Shown piece after piece: positions 48,768-60,700 of a stretch of 64,000 nucleotides of DNA. The DNA is from Earliella scabrosa (lineage: Eukaryota; Basidiomycota; Agaricomycetes; Polyporales; Polyporaceae). The stretch covers positions 1-64,000 of the forward strand of contig JABYQQ010000012.1 of the NCBI GenBank assembly GCA_022605405.1. The letters are read 5' to 3'. Position 1 is the stretch's first letter, and the number at the start of each line of letters is the position of its first letter. Under the pieces are notes generated by a model. It had not been told where the DNA came from, did no database searches, and worked only from the letters and a program-made list of their open reading frames with translations. A program made the position numbers and the translations under genes.

Positions 48768-50373
48768 TCATTCCCGTGGGTCAACCGGAGGGAGGATGAA
48801 TGTGAGGTCAGATACGTCGGTGGTGACGTGTGTCGTGAGAACGCCTCTCTGCTCCAAGTTGAGGCTCTGTGTTGGTTCTGCGCACCATTGATTGAGCTTG
48901 CCAAGGTCGAGCAGAAACCGTGATATGAGAACGCAGGTGAGTCTGCGATACGACCGTGCGAGAATTAGGCTCAAATTCTGAGACTCGAGAGACTGATCAC
49001 GCACGTGTCTCGGGCCACCGTTAGAAACTGTACAGCTTGTTGATTGGCTCCAGAGATGTTGCCATCACGTTGCTAGAGTTGCATTAGAAGACATCGCGGA
49101 AGTAATTATATGTGCGCACCAATGCATAGACGATGAGGAGCGCAATGTTCAGAACCAGAGGGACACTGTCATCATCGATTCTGAGCAAGCACAACTTGGC
49201 TTGAATGGGGCGGTCACCCACATGAAGCATGTAACGCCTTCAGAACCATGAGTATGGCCATGAATATCAGTGTGATTTGGCCGCTCACCGTTTACTAGAA
49301 GCACTCCTGTGAGACTTGCACCCTGGACTTCTCGATGTCTGAATGACCTCTGTGCTTGATGAACTACCTTCAACGTCAATGCGAGTACCACGCATTCACC
49401 CAGGATAAGAGAGCTGCGAGACATCCACACTAGTACTGCGGTCGCATGATTCAGAGTCAATCCTCAACAAGCCAACTAGCAAAATCAGCCATACTGCGAT
49501 ACAGGAATTAGTCAGGTGCTACTTGCGAGACTACGAACTCACCCATGCACTACAGCCACGTCGCTTGGACCATTGTACTGGAAGAGACATCCAAGGGGAC
49601 CCTGATTAACGACTGAAGTGGGGAATAAGAAGTACTATGGACTGGTGAGCACACTATAGTCTAAGCAGGATCTCGCGACGTCTTACCACATTCGGGGCTA
49701 TGAACACTATGTTCAAAACCAGCACGACTATTGTGAGAACCAGATTGCGACTGGACAGTGCATACGCGCGGAAGGCAGCGAATACTAGGGGGTAAAGTGT
49801 AGTATCAGTACTATGTACTTGTTTCAGGAGTTGGAAACGTTGCATACGCGCCAACGGAATATACGGCGCAATTGCGGCTACCTCCTGAAAAGTCCCGATG
49901 ATTTGGCATCTGCGGAACTGTCAGGCACGCAAAAACAGTGGGACGCAGAACGTACGCCTTTGGATCTACTGTGTCAGCTTCATTGTAGTACAGGATGATT
50001 GTTGTGACTCACATTATCGCTCAGCTTAGGAAAGAGCGCGACCGATGATACATACGCCAGAATGCGGGTGTAGCGGTTGAAGACGTGGAGGAGTGCCACG
50101 ATACCAATCTTTCGTTGCCACAGCAGTTGAAACTCATTCTCGTAGGTAATGATGGTGTCGTACAGAAGAATCGCTGATGTTTGATTGAGCCCATTTCCAA
50201 CTGAGAGTGAGAATACACGCATTTACATACCGGTGGCTGAGAGTATGCCTAGATTGTAAGTGTAACTGTATAGCATAAATAAGACACTCACACAGGCAAA
50301 GAGTAACAACTTACCGAGCGTCAACGAAACTAATGATTGCTGCGAGAGTGTCGTCGCCATCTGTGGAAGACAT
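48768..50373 (-). CDS. DUF6533-type seven-helix membrane protein 2
   Basis: Start ATG at 50373 (MSSTDGDDTLAAII...), spliced to YTYNLGILSAT and then the DUF6533 core ILLYDTIITYENEFQLLWQR, LLHVFNRYTRILAYVSSVAL. The following exons encode an FQEVAAIAPYIPLA helix, FRAYALSSRNLVLTIVVLVL, GPLGCLFQYNGPSDVAVVH in the extracellular loop, VLVWMSRSSLILGECVVLAL, and the family ending VLISRFLLDLGKLNQW with a hydrophilic tail to the stop at 48768. The first five exons join cleanly. The junction after the GCLF loop (about 49545) could not be brought into phase by eye, so either a splice site was missed or there is a frameshift. Confidence 0.68.
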
Positions 50374-51919
50374 GATCCAGCTCCTGCCAAGTGAGGAGTA
50401 GCGAGTGAGAATGAGTACTGGGAGAAACGAAACTGGGAGATGGGCGCAATCTCTCCACCGACTTATGACCTGTAGCTCTTCAAGTGCAATCACCATGCGA
50501 ACCTCGTCCACAATCCGACAATCACACATGGGTGGCAACTACCTGTGCTACCCTTCGAGATTGCGGGTCTGGAGGAAGAGCATCTCGTCGTACGGATGTA
50601 TCATGATGGTATCCAGCTCGTCTATGGAAGGCCGGCACGAGCGCGTCCCCAACCTGAAACGGCATGGACTCACTGTGCAGTCGGAAGTTGTGATACTTTC
50701 TGTGTAATATTGACACCTCGACGAGATGGACACGGTGGTTGCGCGAGGAGTAATGCTATCTATCGTACTCGATTGGGGGCACTAACGCCCGCGTGAGCCG
50801 TGATGGACAGAACTGTGCCCAGCTCAAGGATAGTGTACGCCCGGCATCATTGGTAGATCTGTGAACCACACACCACGTGGGTATCAGTACGGGCGGTGTA
50901 CCATACCTTCGATAGGGAGCTGACTTCTATCAGGAGAAGTACAGATTTGATCTGAATGGTCGGGAAGCTTTGGTATATGCATAGCATTGAGGTTCTCAGG
51001 TTCTGAGAGTCTGACGCACAGCTTCGTAGAGATGCCTGTCACACTTGCATGAGACAAGTTGAGCCACAATAGACAAAGAACACTGCCCCAACGTACGATA
51101 GTTTTGAAGATACTCCGACACATCGTGGCGCTAGAAGAACAGTAGGCGGTGAGTCCGCTCGCTAATGGTGGAGTGCATTCGTTAGTGTCTGATATGGATG
51201 ATCACAAAGTTCTGAGTCAACCATATCCTGGCAACGGAGAGATGGAGCACCGGAAGAGAACCTGATTATACGTCGTCGTGATGATAAAAGAAGTGTTTCA
51301 GGTAAGAGTGGAGGCCTAGGGTACCTCGTTCAACGCGACCTCGCGGATCGAGTCAGGCTAATCTTGTTGGAATACCTTATAGTGCGGCTAAAGCTGGATC
51401 AATGACCTAGAGTGTGTGTATGGTTCATCTGAAAGGGGGTAGACGGATATGGGCACGGCGAAATGCGATACTATCACAATGATAGCTAACACCTTCTCGC
51501 GCGCTCACTGCCTCACCGTGCGAATTCTCGAACAGATGCTCCTGTCACTACAGGTATCGCCCCACAGGGATGCCCTCGATGCAATCTCTGAAGGAACTGG
51601 CAATCTCCTAGGCTGTACATTTGTCAGTTACATGATATTTCAACATCTCCGTCTAGCTTGTGGATGTGAGGGCGAGCTGCGACTCGGGCCGTTTCCACCC
51701 CACACCGCTCGTAAAAGATACCCCACACGAAGAATCAGATCGCTATCGGTGCTAGTTCCTCTAACTGGCTACCAAGCCTCTCGAATGCCATACTCGTGCA
51801 TGCAAACGGCAGGAACAATGGAATGATAGAATATATCCGAGTCAGTAACAGCCATGTGCTACATACACCTCCATGCAGTTAAGGGTGAGGTTCGTACATG
51901 AGGAGGGAACGTGGCGCTC
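50374..51919. other. Gene-poor interval, probably the rest of a decayed DUF6533 copy
   Basis: It lies downstream (in minus-strand sense) of the DUF6533 pseudogene at 51920, so it should hold its decayed 3' exons. I could not align any segment with confidence. Confidence 0.3.
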
Positions 51920-52273
51920 ACCCAACTCACAGCGTCGCGTAGTACGAGTGAACCAGCGAAAACGCACAGAGCGCTATACTAGTGCTTGGAAACGTGACGC
52001 AGAGATATCAGGTGGATCTTGTGCCCCCACATCATTCGCACTTGATCATAATAAGCGATAATAGTGTCAAACATGAGAATGACTACGAATTCTGAGTATC
52101 TCGGCTCCATGTGCTGGTAGGCATGTCTGAACACGTCGGTGGGACAATCATGACCAGATTGTACGCATAACTAGAGTCGTCCGTCCGCATCCACTACAGT
52201 AAACAACAAATACTCAAAATACCTGGATATAGCTACTGAAAGTCGGGAGCGAGTCAGGGCTAGTGGAGACCAT
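51920..52273 (-). pseudogene. DUF6533-type gene, degenerate 5' part
   Basis: From an ATG at 52273 (MVSTSPDSLPTFSSYIQ) the pieces follow the family order: YAYNLVMIVP, then VVILMFDTIIAYYDQVRMMW, then GHKIHLISLRHVSKH and an in-frame TAG (about 51977). Beyond the stop, frame-consistent sequence still resembles the relatives (compare HVFNRYTRILAYVSSVAL at 50.0 kb). The splice site after the first exon is also poor. Most likely a decaying duplicate. Confidence 0.55.
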
Positions 52274-53661
52274 GGCTAAACTCGCGTAACTGGAGCAAAC
52301 AATGAGGGATGTGAACGTGGAAGCAATACGGAGACGGCGCTAGACACTTACAGTGACCCAGCACAAATCGGTTCGCAGAGCAGGGAGCGTCTGCTCTTCT
52401 CTGGTGATACTAGTAAAGATAGACCAGGACTTTTTATAGAGCCAACTCTGTGTCGTTGTGGTTGGAACCCCTGCACGGTTGGATCTGAGGTCAGATGAGT
52501 GATACTACGATCCAAGATCAATACCACGGCACCTTGCTTCACGAGATGATCCGGGTCAGATTCTTCACAAGATGCTCTATCCCGCACAAGCGAGACAGGA
52601 GTCCCTGTCTCGTTCCATGCATTGTCATGATTGCACCGTCTACCTCAAAGGTTGGTGATATTGGGCTGCACGCACCTTACAATTGTACCACTCGTGCGCG
52701 GCCTCTTATGAACTCGCCGGGGTCCGTTCATTTTTGCGGATGTCGTACCATCCCCTTCACCCAGGGTCCCAGCCCTCTGACCTGCAAACGCGCAGTAGCA
52801 GTCCAGATGAGCAACCGAATCTCTTGGAAGATGCGTGACCACATACTCGCGCATCCTCTACCGGCTTCGCAGTGCTATGCTATCCTATTCTGCTCACCTC
52901 ACATAGAAGCGCATGCATGTCATATCATTCCCCTTTCTCTCCGCGGCTTCTCCCGGCAAGCTGCACCGTATTGTATTCTTGTGCCCTTCTGCCGCACGGG
53001 ATTCCTATATCCGAGCTCCGAGTCCTACTGCCTCTTCGAGCTGTTCGTGAATAATCTTCTCGCCACACCGATAGCGGTCGGCATTGGCTGCTGCGGGGTC
53101 TACAGCCTTGTACCCGCGCCGCACCTGGTGTACATCTGAAGAATCCACCACACTCCCGGCATAGTCTTCATCGCTCAAGTAGCTGTCGCATTCTATATAC
53201 CTGCTTGCCTGAACCTGGCTCTTGTCAACGTTCCTCGGCTTCTGGTTCGGCGACTGACGAGCCTTTCATAGAAGCCGGCGGAGTAAAGCGGTCGCTCTCG
53301 AAGCGTGTCTGGGCATGGATGCATGATGGATCATCCGAGTCGGCTTTTGTAGTACCTAAGCACATACATCATGAAGGTTCGCTGAAACCGCAGCACTAGA
53401 ATACTCTTGAGCTTATACCAGGACAAGTGAGCGGGCCAAGTAACGCCAAGTAATGACCGATGAACGGACTCCGTGAGATATTGGGCTGGTACATACCGTT
53501 ATGAAAGACATGTCACTGTGTCACTGACACAGCCGCAGCCCTCTGAGGTGCCTGGTTCGTTGGCTACATAGGCCCGAACCAGGTCTTAGGCCTTAGGGTT
53601 GGCATGTCCGCAAGCAATGTGTCCTCTTCCGACCGCCGGCTACGGTAGGCCATTCACCGCG
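52274..53661. other. Intergenic DNA, no confident gene
   Basis: A 214-codon plus-strand frame at 52495-53139 is Cys/Pro/His-rich without domain or neighbouring splice structure and is probably chance. A shorter segment ending at 53399 (VKRSLSKRVWAWMHDG...) looks somewhat protein-like but is isolated. Confidence 0.35.
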
Positions 53662-53682
53662 TCACGTCAGGGTCTAAATATA
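53662..53682 (+). promoter_or_regulatory. Shared element TCACGTCAGGGT plus TATA-like TAAATATA (SDR copy 3)
   Basis: TCACGTCAGGGT at 53662-53673 repeats the element upstream of SDR copy 2. It is followed immediately by TAAATATA at 53675-53682. The conservation of this promoter block in two paralogues is direct; binding by a bZIP factor is inference. Confidence 0.45.
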
Positions 53683-53868
53683 GGCTTCTCTATCACTGTG
53701 GCTGGGATCACTAGACGCCGGGCTCCCAGTCTCCGTGGCGAGCCGGATTAAGCCGAAAACCTTCTGGACTTTGCGGCATAAGTACTGTTGAACGCGGCGC
53801 TGGGCCGCTGACGCTCCCACGACCTACGTCCACCCACACCTCTTGCCGTCGTGCTCACATCTTGCGAC

Positions 53869-54903
53869 ATGGGACTGTTTTCCACGCCACGCCGCTCGCG
53901 GAAGCTTCCTCCTCATGAAGAGCGAGTCCTCATCCTGGGAGGATCGAGAGGGATTGGACGAGAGCTGGCACTCAAGTACGCGCTTGCTGGGTCTCGTGTG
54001 TGTGTTGTGGCGCGCCAGGAGCCCGATCTGGTCAAGGTAGCGGACGAATGTCGAGCTGTGGCTCAGAGGAACGTGACAATCACGGACTACGAGCCCATCT
54101 TGTCGCTGAAGGGAGACTGCACCCGTGTCGAGGACATGGTTGACGTGCGCTCTAGAGTGCAGACAGGTACGTCGTACACCTCATCGAAGCTGATGGCGTA
54201 CTTAGACTCATATCTCGATATAGCTTGGGGTGGGGTTGACACCCTCGTTGTCTGCGCTGGCGTATCGACGCTCCTTCCCTTCTGTGAGCTCGCTGGACAG
54301 GAAGCCCGTGGTTCGACCTTCAATCCGCCATTTGCAGAGGTGGCTGCGATCGAGCGCGCGATTGATGTCGTCAATTCTGTCACGCAGACGAACTTCATCG
54401 GCCCGGCGATCGCTGCTGCTACTTTCGTAAGCGCGTTGGCCTTATGAATGATCCAAAGGCTGAATGCTCCATCTCCCTAGATTCCAATGCTCGCCGCTTC
54501 AAAGGCGCCCTCGGTCCTCCTCGTGTCTTGTCTCACCGCGGCCGCCGCGGCACCCACGGTATCCGTTTGTAGCGCGGCAAAGGCAGCTGCGCTTGCACTT
54601 TATCAGTCTCTGGCAATTGAGAATCCCTTCGTCACGTTCACATACATTCTTCCCTCAATCGTACGCGGCACCGGTTTCTACGACTCTCCCGCCGATGGAG
54701 GCCATCCCCGCGGCGTGGACCCCAATCGCAGTGGGGTCTCTCAGGAGGCGGTTGTAACTAGGGCGATGAATGCAGTTGACAGAGGGGAGCGTACGGTCTT
54801 TATTCCTGGAACGGGGGCGGTTTCGTTTTGGTTGTCTTACCTGTTTCCGTCATTCATTGCGAGACGCGTGCAGAAGAGATATGGGTACCCACCGGTAGCT
54901 TAG
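53869..54903 (+). CDS. Short-chain dehydrogenase-like protein copy 3, catalytic dyad lost
   Basis: Close paralogue of the gene at 46715, 307 aa; exons are 53869-54166, 54224-54426 and 54481-54903. The start ATG at 53869 (MGLFSTPRRSRKLPPHEER) is supported by alignment to copy 2. It has the binding motif LILGGSRGIGREL and VVCAGVSTLLPFCELAG. The active-site positions read V-S-C-L-T...V-C-S-A-A-K. The catalytic Ser is replaced by Cys, and the Tyr of YxxxK is also Cys, with Lys kept. Thus both intact copies lost the dyad but with different residues at the Tyr position. The first intron is 57 bp with no stop, so its retention would insert 19 residues rather than truncate. The C-terminus FIARRVQKRYGYP matches the family. 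Confidence 0.85.
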
Positions 54904-55137
54904 TCTGACTCACCCTCATGTCCCCGTCTCCTTTGTCGTCATGTCCGACAATCCATCATGTACGCGTTGTACCGGTTCATTGGCCACACCACTGTTCGTA
55001 GGGTCGCCTTGACCATTGCATGATGTACAATCGCCGCACGCTGAACCCAGACTATTCCATACTTGCTAAGTAGAAGTAACAGAAACACCCTGGAAACATC
55101 GCGCCATGTCTGATTAGCTAACCAAGGTCTGCTTGGC

Positions 55138-56730
55138 TCAGCTACATTCTTGATCACTGCCGCCAGGGAGTACGAATGTGACATTCGATCCGTGGGAAGA
55201 GAACTGTGTTGTCAGCATCCCTTCCCCGTTGATACTCAAGCCTCCTCGGTCTCTGTATACGTTGAGTCCACTAAGATCGAGGAGGAATCGCGAGATGAGG
55301 GTTGTTGTGAGACTGTTAGGAACCGAACGTTAGCCCGAGGAAGATGTCAGAGGAATTAGCACGTACCTGTCGCGGAGCACTGTGAGAAGCTGAACAGCAC
55401 GACCACTTGCTTGGGATGCGTCTTGGGTCCAGTTCTAATGATATTGCTTGAGACAAGACACGGGTGCCTGGTACAGCGTGCACGTACCGCGGCGTATATG
55501 ACAACCGTCGAGATGTTGAGCATCAGCGGAACCCTGTTTCGTTGTTAGGTTTAACATAGCACAGTGCTGAGCGATTGCATACAGAAAACAGGTAACTCCT
55601 ATGAGGACGTCAGTAGCCCCCCAGCCTACTGACGACTGGAATCAAAGCTCACCATTGACGAGTAGCACTCCTGGAAGAGTATGACCTTCTGTGACTTGGT
55701 TGCGGAAAGATCCTCGGGCTTGGTATACGGCTCTCAGGGTCAATAGGAGAACCGTCAATTCGCTCAAGATCAGTGCGCCTCTTGATACCCACACAAGGAC
55801 TATAAAGTATTCAGGCAAGATGTAAGCTTCAGCTACCCATTCCTGATATAAAGATGATATACTAAGCAGGGTAGATTAGTACGATTATACCACGTACATG
55901 ATGGAACTCACCCAAGCTGAGTATGAACATTGTCCACGCTTTTGTAGAGGAATAGGCAGCCAGCCTGAGGGTCATTGTATATGATGGACGTAGTGATTGA
56001 GTACTGTGTCCTCCTCGGTGAGAAGATACTCCTCAGCTAGCTCTCATGGCAGCAACCCACCACATTTGGTACCGTGAACAAGATGGTGATAGCAAGCACA
56101 ATTGAAGTCAAAAGAACATTGCGCCTGGATAGAGCGTAGGTACGAAAGGCCGAGAAGACTGTTGGAGTGATCAGTGTATCCTACTTCAAGTAGAATAGAA
56201 CGGCCACGCACTTGCCCATGCGATATATGGCCCGAGTACGCAGACTTCTTGAAAAGTGGCTACGAAGTTGCAGCTAACTCATAATTAGCGTGTTCGTCCA
56301 TTCATGTAAGTACAAATGACGTACGCCTGTTGAACTCTCAGATGAGCGGAATGTAATTGTATGACAAGTAAGGACACCGACCTTGTCACTCAAAGGAGAG
56401 AAGAGAGCAACTGAAGATAGGCAGACAGCGATTCGAGTGTACCGATTCAGTACATATAGCAAGGATACAAGGTTGACTTTGCGTCTCCAGATAAACACGA
56501 CCTCCTTGTCGAAGGTGAGGAGTGTGTCGTACAAGACAATGACTGTATGGTGTGAGCAAGCGTTTTGCACTATGATCAACGCAATGGAATCACGTACTCG
56601 TCCCCGCTAGGAAGTAGATGGTGTACAAGTACCTGGAGCGAGTCAATGCGGTGTCATGTAAGATAGTCACTCAAACTCACCGAGACTCGATGTAGTCCAC
56701 CAACATCAGAGCGTCAGGTGAATCAGACAT
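55138..56730 (-). CDS. DUF6533-type seven-helix membrane protein 3
   Basis: Start ATG at 56730 (MSDSPDALMLVDYIESR), spliced to YLYTIYFLAGT and the DUF6533 core IVLYDTLLTFDKEVVFIWRR, VSLLYVLNRYTRIAVCLSSV. Further exons encode CNFVATFQEVCVLGPYIAWA, a transmembrane segment near 56130, AGCLFLYKSVDN, and FIVLVWVSRGALILSELTVL. The family ending TTTLISRFLLDLSGLNVY and a hydrophilic tail follow, with stop at 55138. The exon layout parallels the gene at 48768. Two internal junctions (about 56385/56275 and about 55915) could not be fixed in phase by eye, so minor defects are possible. Confidence 0.68.
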
Positions 56731-57710
56731 GACAAGGAGAACACGGGAGACAGAATGTACGGAGGGTAATTAGGGCTGAATGTAGTGAAGTCAGAAGTGA
56801 AGATGGCACGTTTTAAGAGAGTTCGGAATCGACTTATCGATCATGACCAGGGAGTCACCAGCAGTCTCTGCACTTCGCGTATAGTAGCAATTGCCGGTGC
56901 TACGCATGGTGCACACAAGCATCTCTGATGTCATCATGCACCCAACTTCTATGACGGCGGTGTGTGGCGGGTGGTTCGTTGTTTCGGATGGAGCCTCAGC
57001 TATTCTGAGCTGAGGCGACTAATGCGCATAGAGAGCATCATAATGAGCAATACATTGTATACCATGAGATGGACTAAGAAGTTGCGTTAGCATCTCCTTC
57101 GAGATGACATGAAGTGATGACCTACAGAGCGCCCCTCCGAATGGTTGTACCCCGTGTTCCTCAGCATCTCACCCCCGTGCGATCAAAGTGAAAAGCCCAA
57201 GTCTTTTGGTGAAAACTAAGCTCGCAAGCGACTTGAGATACATGTTAACAACGCGAAACGTACATGGGGGACGTCTTGGAGATGACCTCAGTGGCGCTGA
57301 TGACAGTTGCTTCTAGGTGAGGCGCCGCAGGGAACCAAGTAACGGCAGCTGGTGTACCAAATTCAAGACATTCTCAGGTATGGGGCAGTGATGTTGAGCG
57401 TGTCCTGGAAGCAACTCATAAATTCAACAACGGCACGCGATAGGGCCCTACAGAAATTGATGCGTGACGCGACCCGTGCCGCAACCTCATCAATTTCGCG
57501 TCACTTTCGCGCCCGCTTTGACTTATAAATTACACCTTGAGCTCCGTCTGCGTGCGTAATCCCACTCAGAGCGCGGGCTGCACGATAGCTGCGGACATGT
57601 ATAGTATGCGCCTATACTTACGATCAGACCTTACTAGCTCTCTCACCACATAAAAGTCAAGGAAGCGTAGACCATATCGTACCAGAGTCATTTCACTATG
57701 ACAATTAAAG
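56731..57710. other. Intergenic DNA between DUF6533 gene and PKS 3' end
   Basis: Promoter region of the minus-strand gene ending at 56730, and PKS downstream region. It contains a perfect 9-bp-stem inverted repeat at 56993-57016 (GCCTCAGCT, 6-nt loop, AGCTGAGGC). No gene seen. Confidence 0.45.
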
Positions 57711-60700
57711 CTATACACCACGCCTTCGGCCTCTCGTTGGTATTGCGCCCACTTCTTTCCAGTATTGCACCCATCTCCGAACTTCGTCCTCTTCGAAATC
57801 AACGACGGACGCGCGCTGCAAGGACAAACAGCGTCTGCAGCTCTCCTCCATGCCCATTAACACCGAAAGCCCTCCATTCTCCGATGCAGGGCGTACATCA
57901 CCCATTCTGTGAGATCGCAAGAAGGCGACAATTCCCAGAATGGAGGAGGAGTTGTGCACCCGTTCAAGGTCCCAGCCGGCGAGGGCTCGGTCGAAGATGG
58001 AGAGCCATTGTGTATAAGGCACGACCGGGATATTCAGGATACGGGAGAAGCATTCCATGATGAGAGAGAATGGCATAGGCCGGGGATGACGAAGGTGGAA
58101 GATGGTGTGCTTCTCGCTGCCCCGGACGGCGGCCATGTCAACAATCGCGTCTGCAGCGGTTGAGACAGGAAGCCATGAGATCACCTATGTGGTAATGAGT
58201 CAGCGGCGAACGCTGCATAGGGAGGAATGAACGTTGGTACCCCTTCGAAGGTCGGAAGAGCGCCAAGCGCTGCGCTGCTAGTTACCACCATTGGGAACCA
58301 TTCGGTTGACTTCCATGCACCGCTTATGCTTCCAGTGAGCTGTCCTATGCGCACCACGACTGTGCGAAGGATATTCCGCTCGGCGGCGGCTTGAAGCAGA
58401 CTCTCTGCAACCCATTTGGACTCGCTATATCCCTGACCAAGTGCAACCTTGGCGTCGATCGGTTTTTCAAGTGGAAGACTAGAGTTGTGGTAATCTGTCC
58501 GTATCTCATGAGTGCAAAGATTTGGGAATTTGCTCGATAGACACCTACTCCTGAATATCCCGGAACTGCTCGCGTACACCATCATCACGGGTCCGAACGT
58601 CCTCGAATCATCTGCTAGCTGGATCAGCCTTCGCAGACCTGCAAGAGCGCCTCCAAATGAGGCCAAAGGTGAGGTGAAGTCCACACGCCACCCTGAAGCA
58701 GATACGAATGAGGCACATGTTACCAACAGGGTTGAGGTAGCGTCAATCTTACCCATGTGAAAGATGTGAGATAGCGAGACACATATCTATCATTGTGGTA
58801 TGAGCAATCAGCACAGGCCACAGGGTGAACGAAGGATTCCACGCACCTGAGCATACGTCTCATCATTGAGTCCTAGATGGTGCGCCTCATAGTTGCAGGC
58901 AACTATCGAGAGACGTGAAGAATCTAGAAGCGAGAGATCGAGGCCATGTGTACGGAACACAGAGAGCTGTCTATTGCGCGCTGCGGTAGATGAGCTCTCG
59001 CCGTGAGTTTGGACGAGGGCGTATACCGCAATGTGGTCTGCGTTCTGGAGGATCCGGGCAAGGACGTGGGCACCGACACTACCTGTCGTACCTGTCACAA
59101 GTACGGCTCCAGGACCTGTCCGCCGCACTTCGGACTGCGGACGTATAGGCAACTGAGCGCAGAGCTTGGAGAGCAAGGAAGTCATGCGTTCCGTGGCATC
59201 GGAGACACTTCGCTCCGGTTCGGATGGGGAAGAGCCTGATAGTGATGCATCCGCAGTCCTGAGTCGGGCCTCGAGATGCTGAATCGTCATATCGGATAGA
59301 AGTTGGATTTGGGAAACGGAGAGAGTGGGACGTAGAGCGAATGAAAGGGCGGCGGCGGACAGCGAGTCCAACCCATATGACGTCAGAGGGACCTCTCTAG
59401 ATACGTCGTCCTGCTTGAGATCCAGAACGTCACAGACTACCTTCATAATCGACGATGGTCCAAGACTATCGTGGAATAGCTTGCCGCTGTCACTGTCGCT
59501 TTGTAAGACGAGGTGATCGTACAGCTGTGAGGGACCCATATGATCATGGATGGTGCGCCAATCGAAATTGGGTATGTATTCTCGAACAGGACCATCTCGA
59601 AGCTTGAGAATGCTATCCCCAATACACTCGCAGACATCTACACCGTCTCAGTAAGTCTTCTGAATGATTGATGTATATTTGTTAAACTCACCGCGAGCAC
59701 TCATCCCCCATGCTAATACAGAATGCAGCTGGCGCTTGTAGGCGGCATCGGACGAGATAACGACGTGGGTATCGAGGATAACCGGCGCAACAATGGACAC
59801 AGCGTTCTTGTACTTCCTTGCCATCCCGGACATGACCGTGTTCGCACTGCAATCGTACGTCAGAGTTGTCCAAAAAGAGTGTAACGGGAGGTACACACGC
59901 GGCGTAGTTCGTCTGCCCAGGATTGCCAAACATCCCAGATATCGAGGAGAGGACCACCACGAAGTCCAAGCGCGAGAGGTCTGTAGCGCTCTCAAGCGCG
60001 CGGAACGCGTCGACCTTCGGAGGGAAGACGCTGTCGAACGTCTCCTGGGTGTGGAGGGCAAAGATCCGATCGTTCAACAGCGCGGATAGGAGCATGCATC
60101 CACCTAGTGGTGCCGAAGTACCCTGCACAAGAGACCGCATTGCTTGCTCGGACGTGCCATCGACAGCAGCTGTATTGAGGGACAGGTCACTGAGACCCTC
60201 GAGATATGCGAGCATTCGCTGGGCCACGAAGTCCTTCCGCTGCTGAAGACTACGCGCGCCGGATCTGGACGTCAGTATCAGATTTCGTGCACCGTTCTAC
60301 TCAATACGCGTAAGCAAGTCATCATTCACAGCCTGGATTGAAACGCTTGCCTGGTACATCCATAGAGCGACGTGGAGTCCCAGGCTGCCGATACCGCCCA
60401 CGAGGAGATACGACTTCCTATGATCGAAGAGAGAGAGAGCGGCAGTCTTCGTCGCCGTCGAGTCCCCATCCGGAAGGAACGCTCGGGGCGGTGCGAAGGC
60501 AACGTGAGGAATGTTCGCCAGGTCGAGGACGGCAAGGAGACTCCGAAGCGCATCGCCGATAGTCCAGGGGTCCGTCGTCATGATACTTGAGAGGCCGGTG
60601 TTCGGATCGTTCCACAGTAGTATCCTCCCTTTCGGCGTGAGCAGAGACCGGAGGATCGATGCTGCATGCCCATCATGTGTGTCCGAGAGAATGAAGTCCG

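Noticed and set aside
52495..53139. 214-codon plus-strand frame as a gene
   Set aside because: Composition is unusual (Cys, His, Pro), there is no domain, no good start context, and no continuation through splice sites.
57698..58060. Plus-strand 120-codon frame starting after a TATAAAT at about 57524
   Set aside because: It is antisense to the last exon of the PKS thioester reductase, which is clearly the coding strand.
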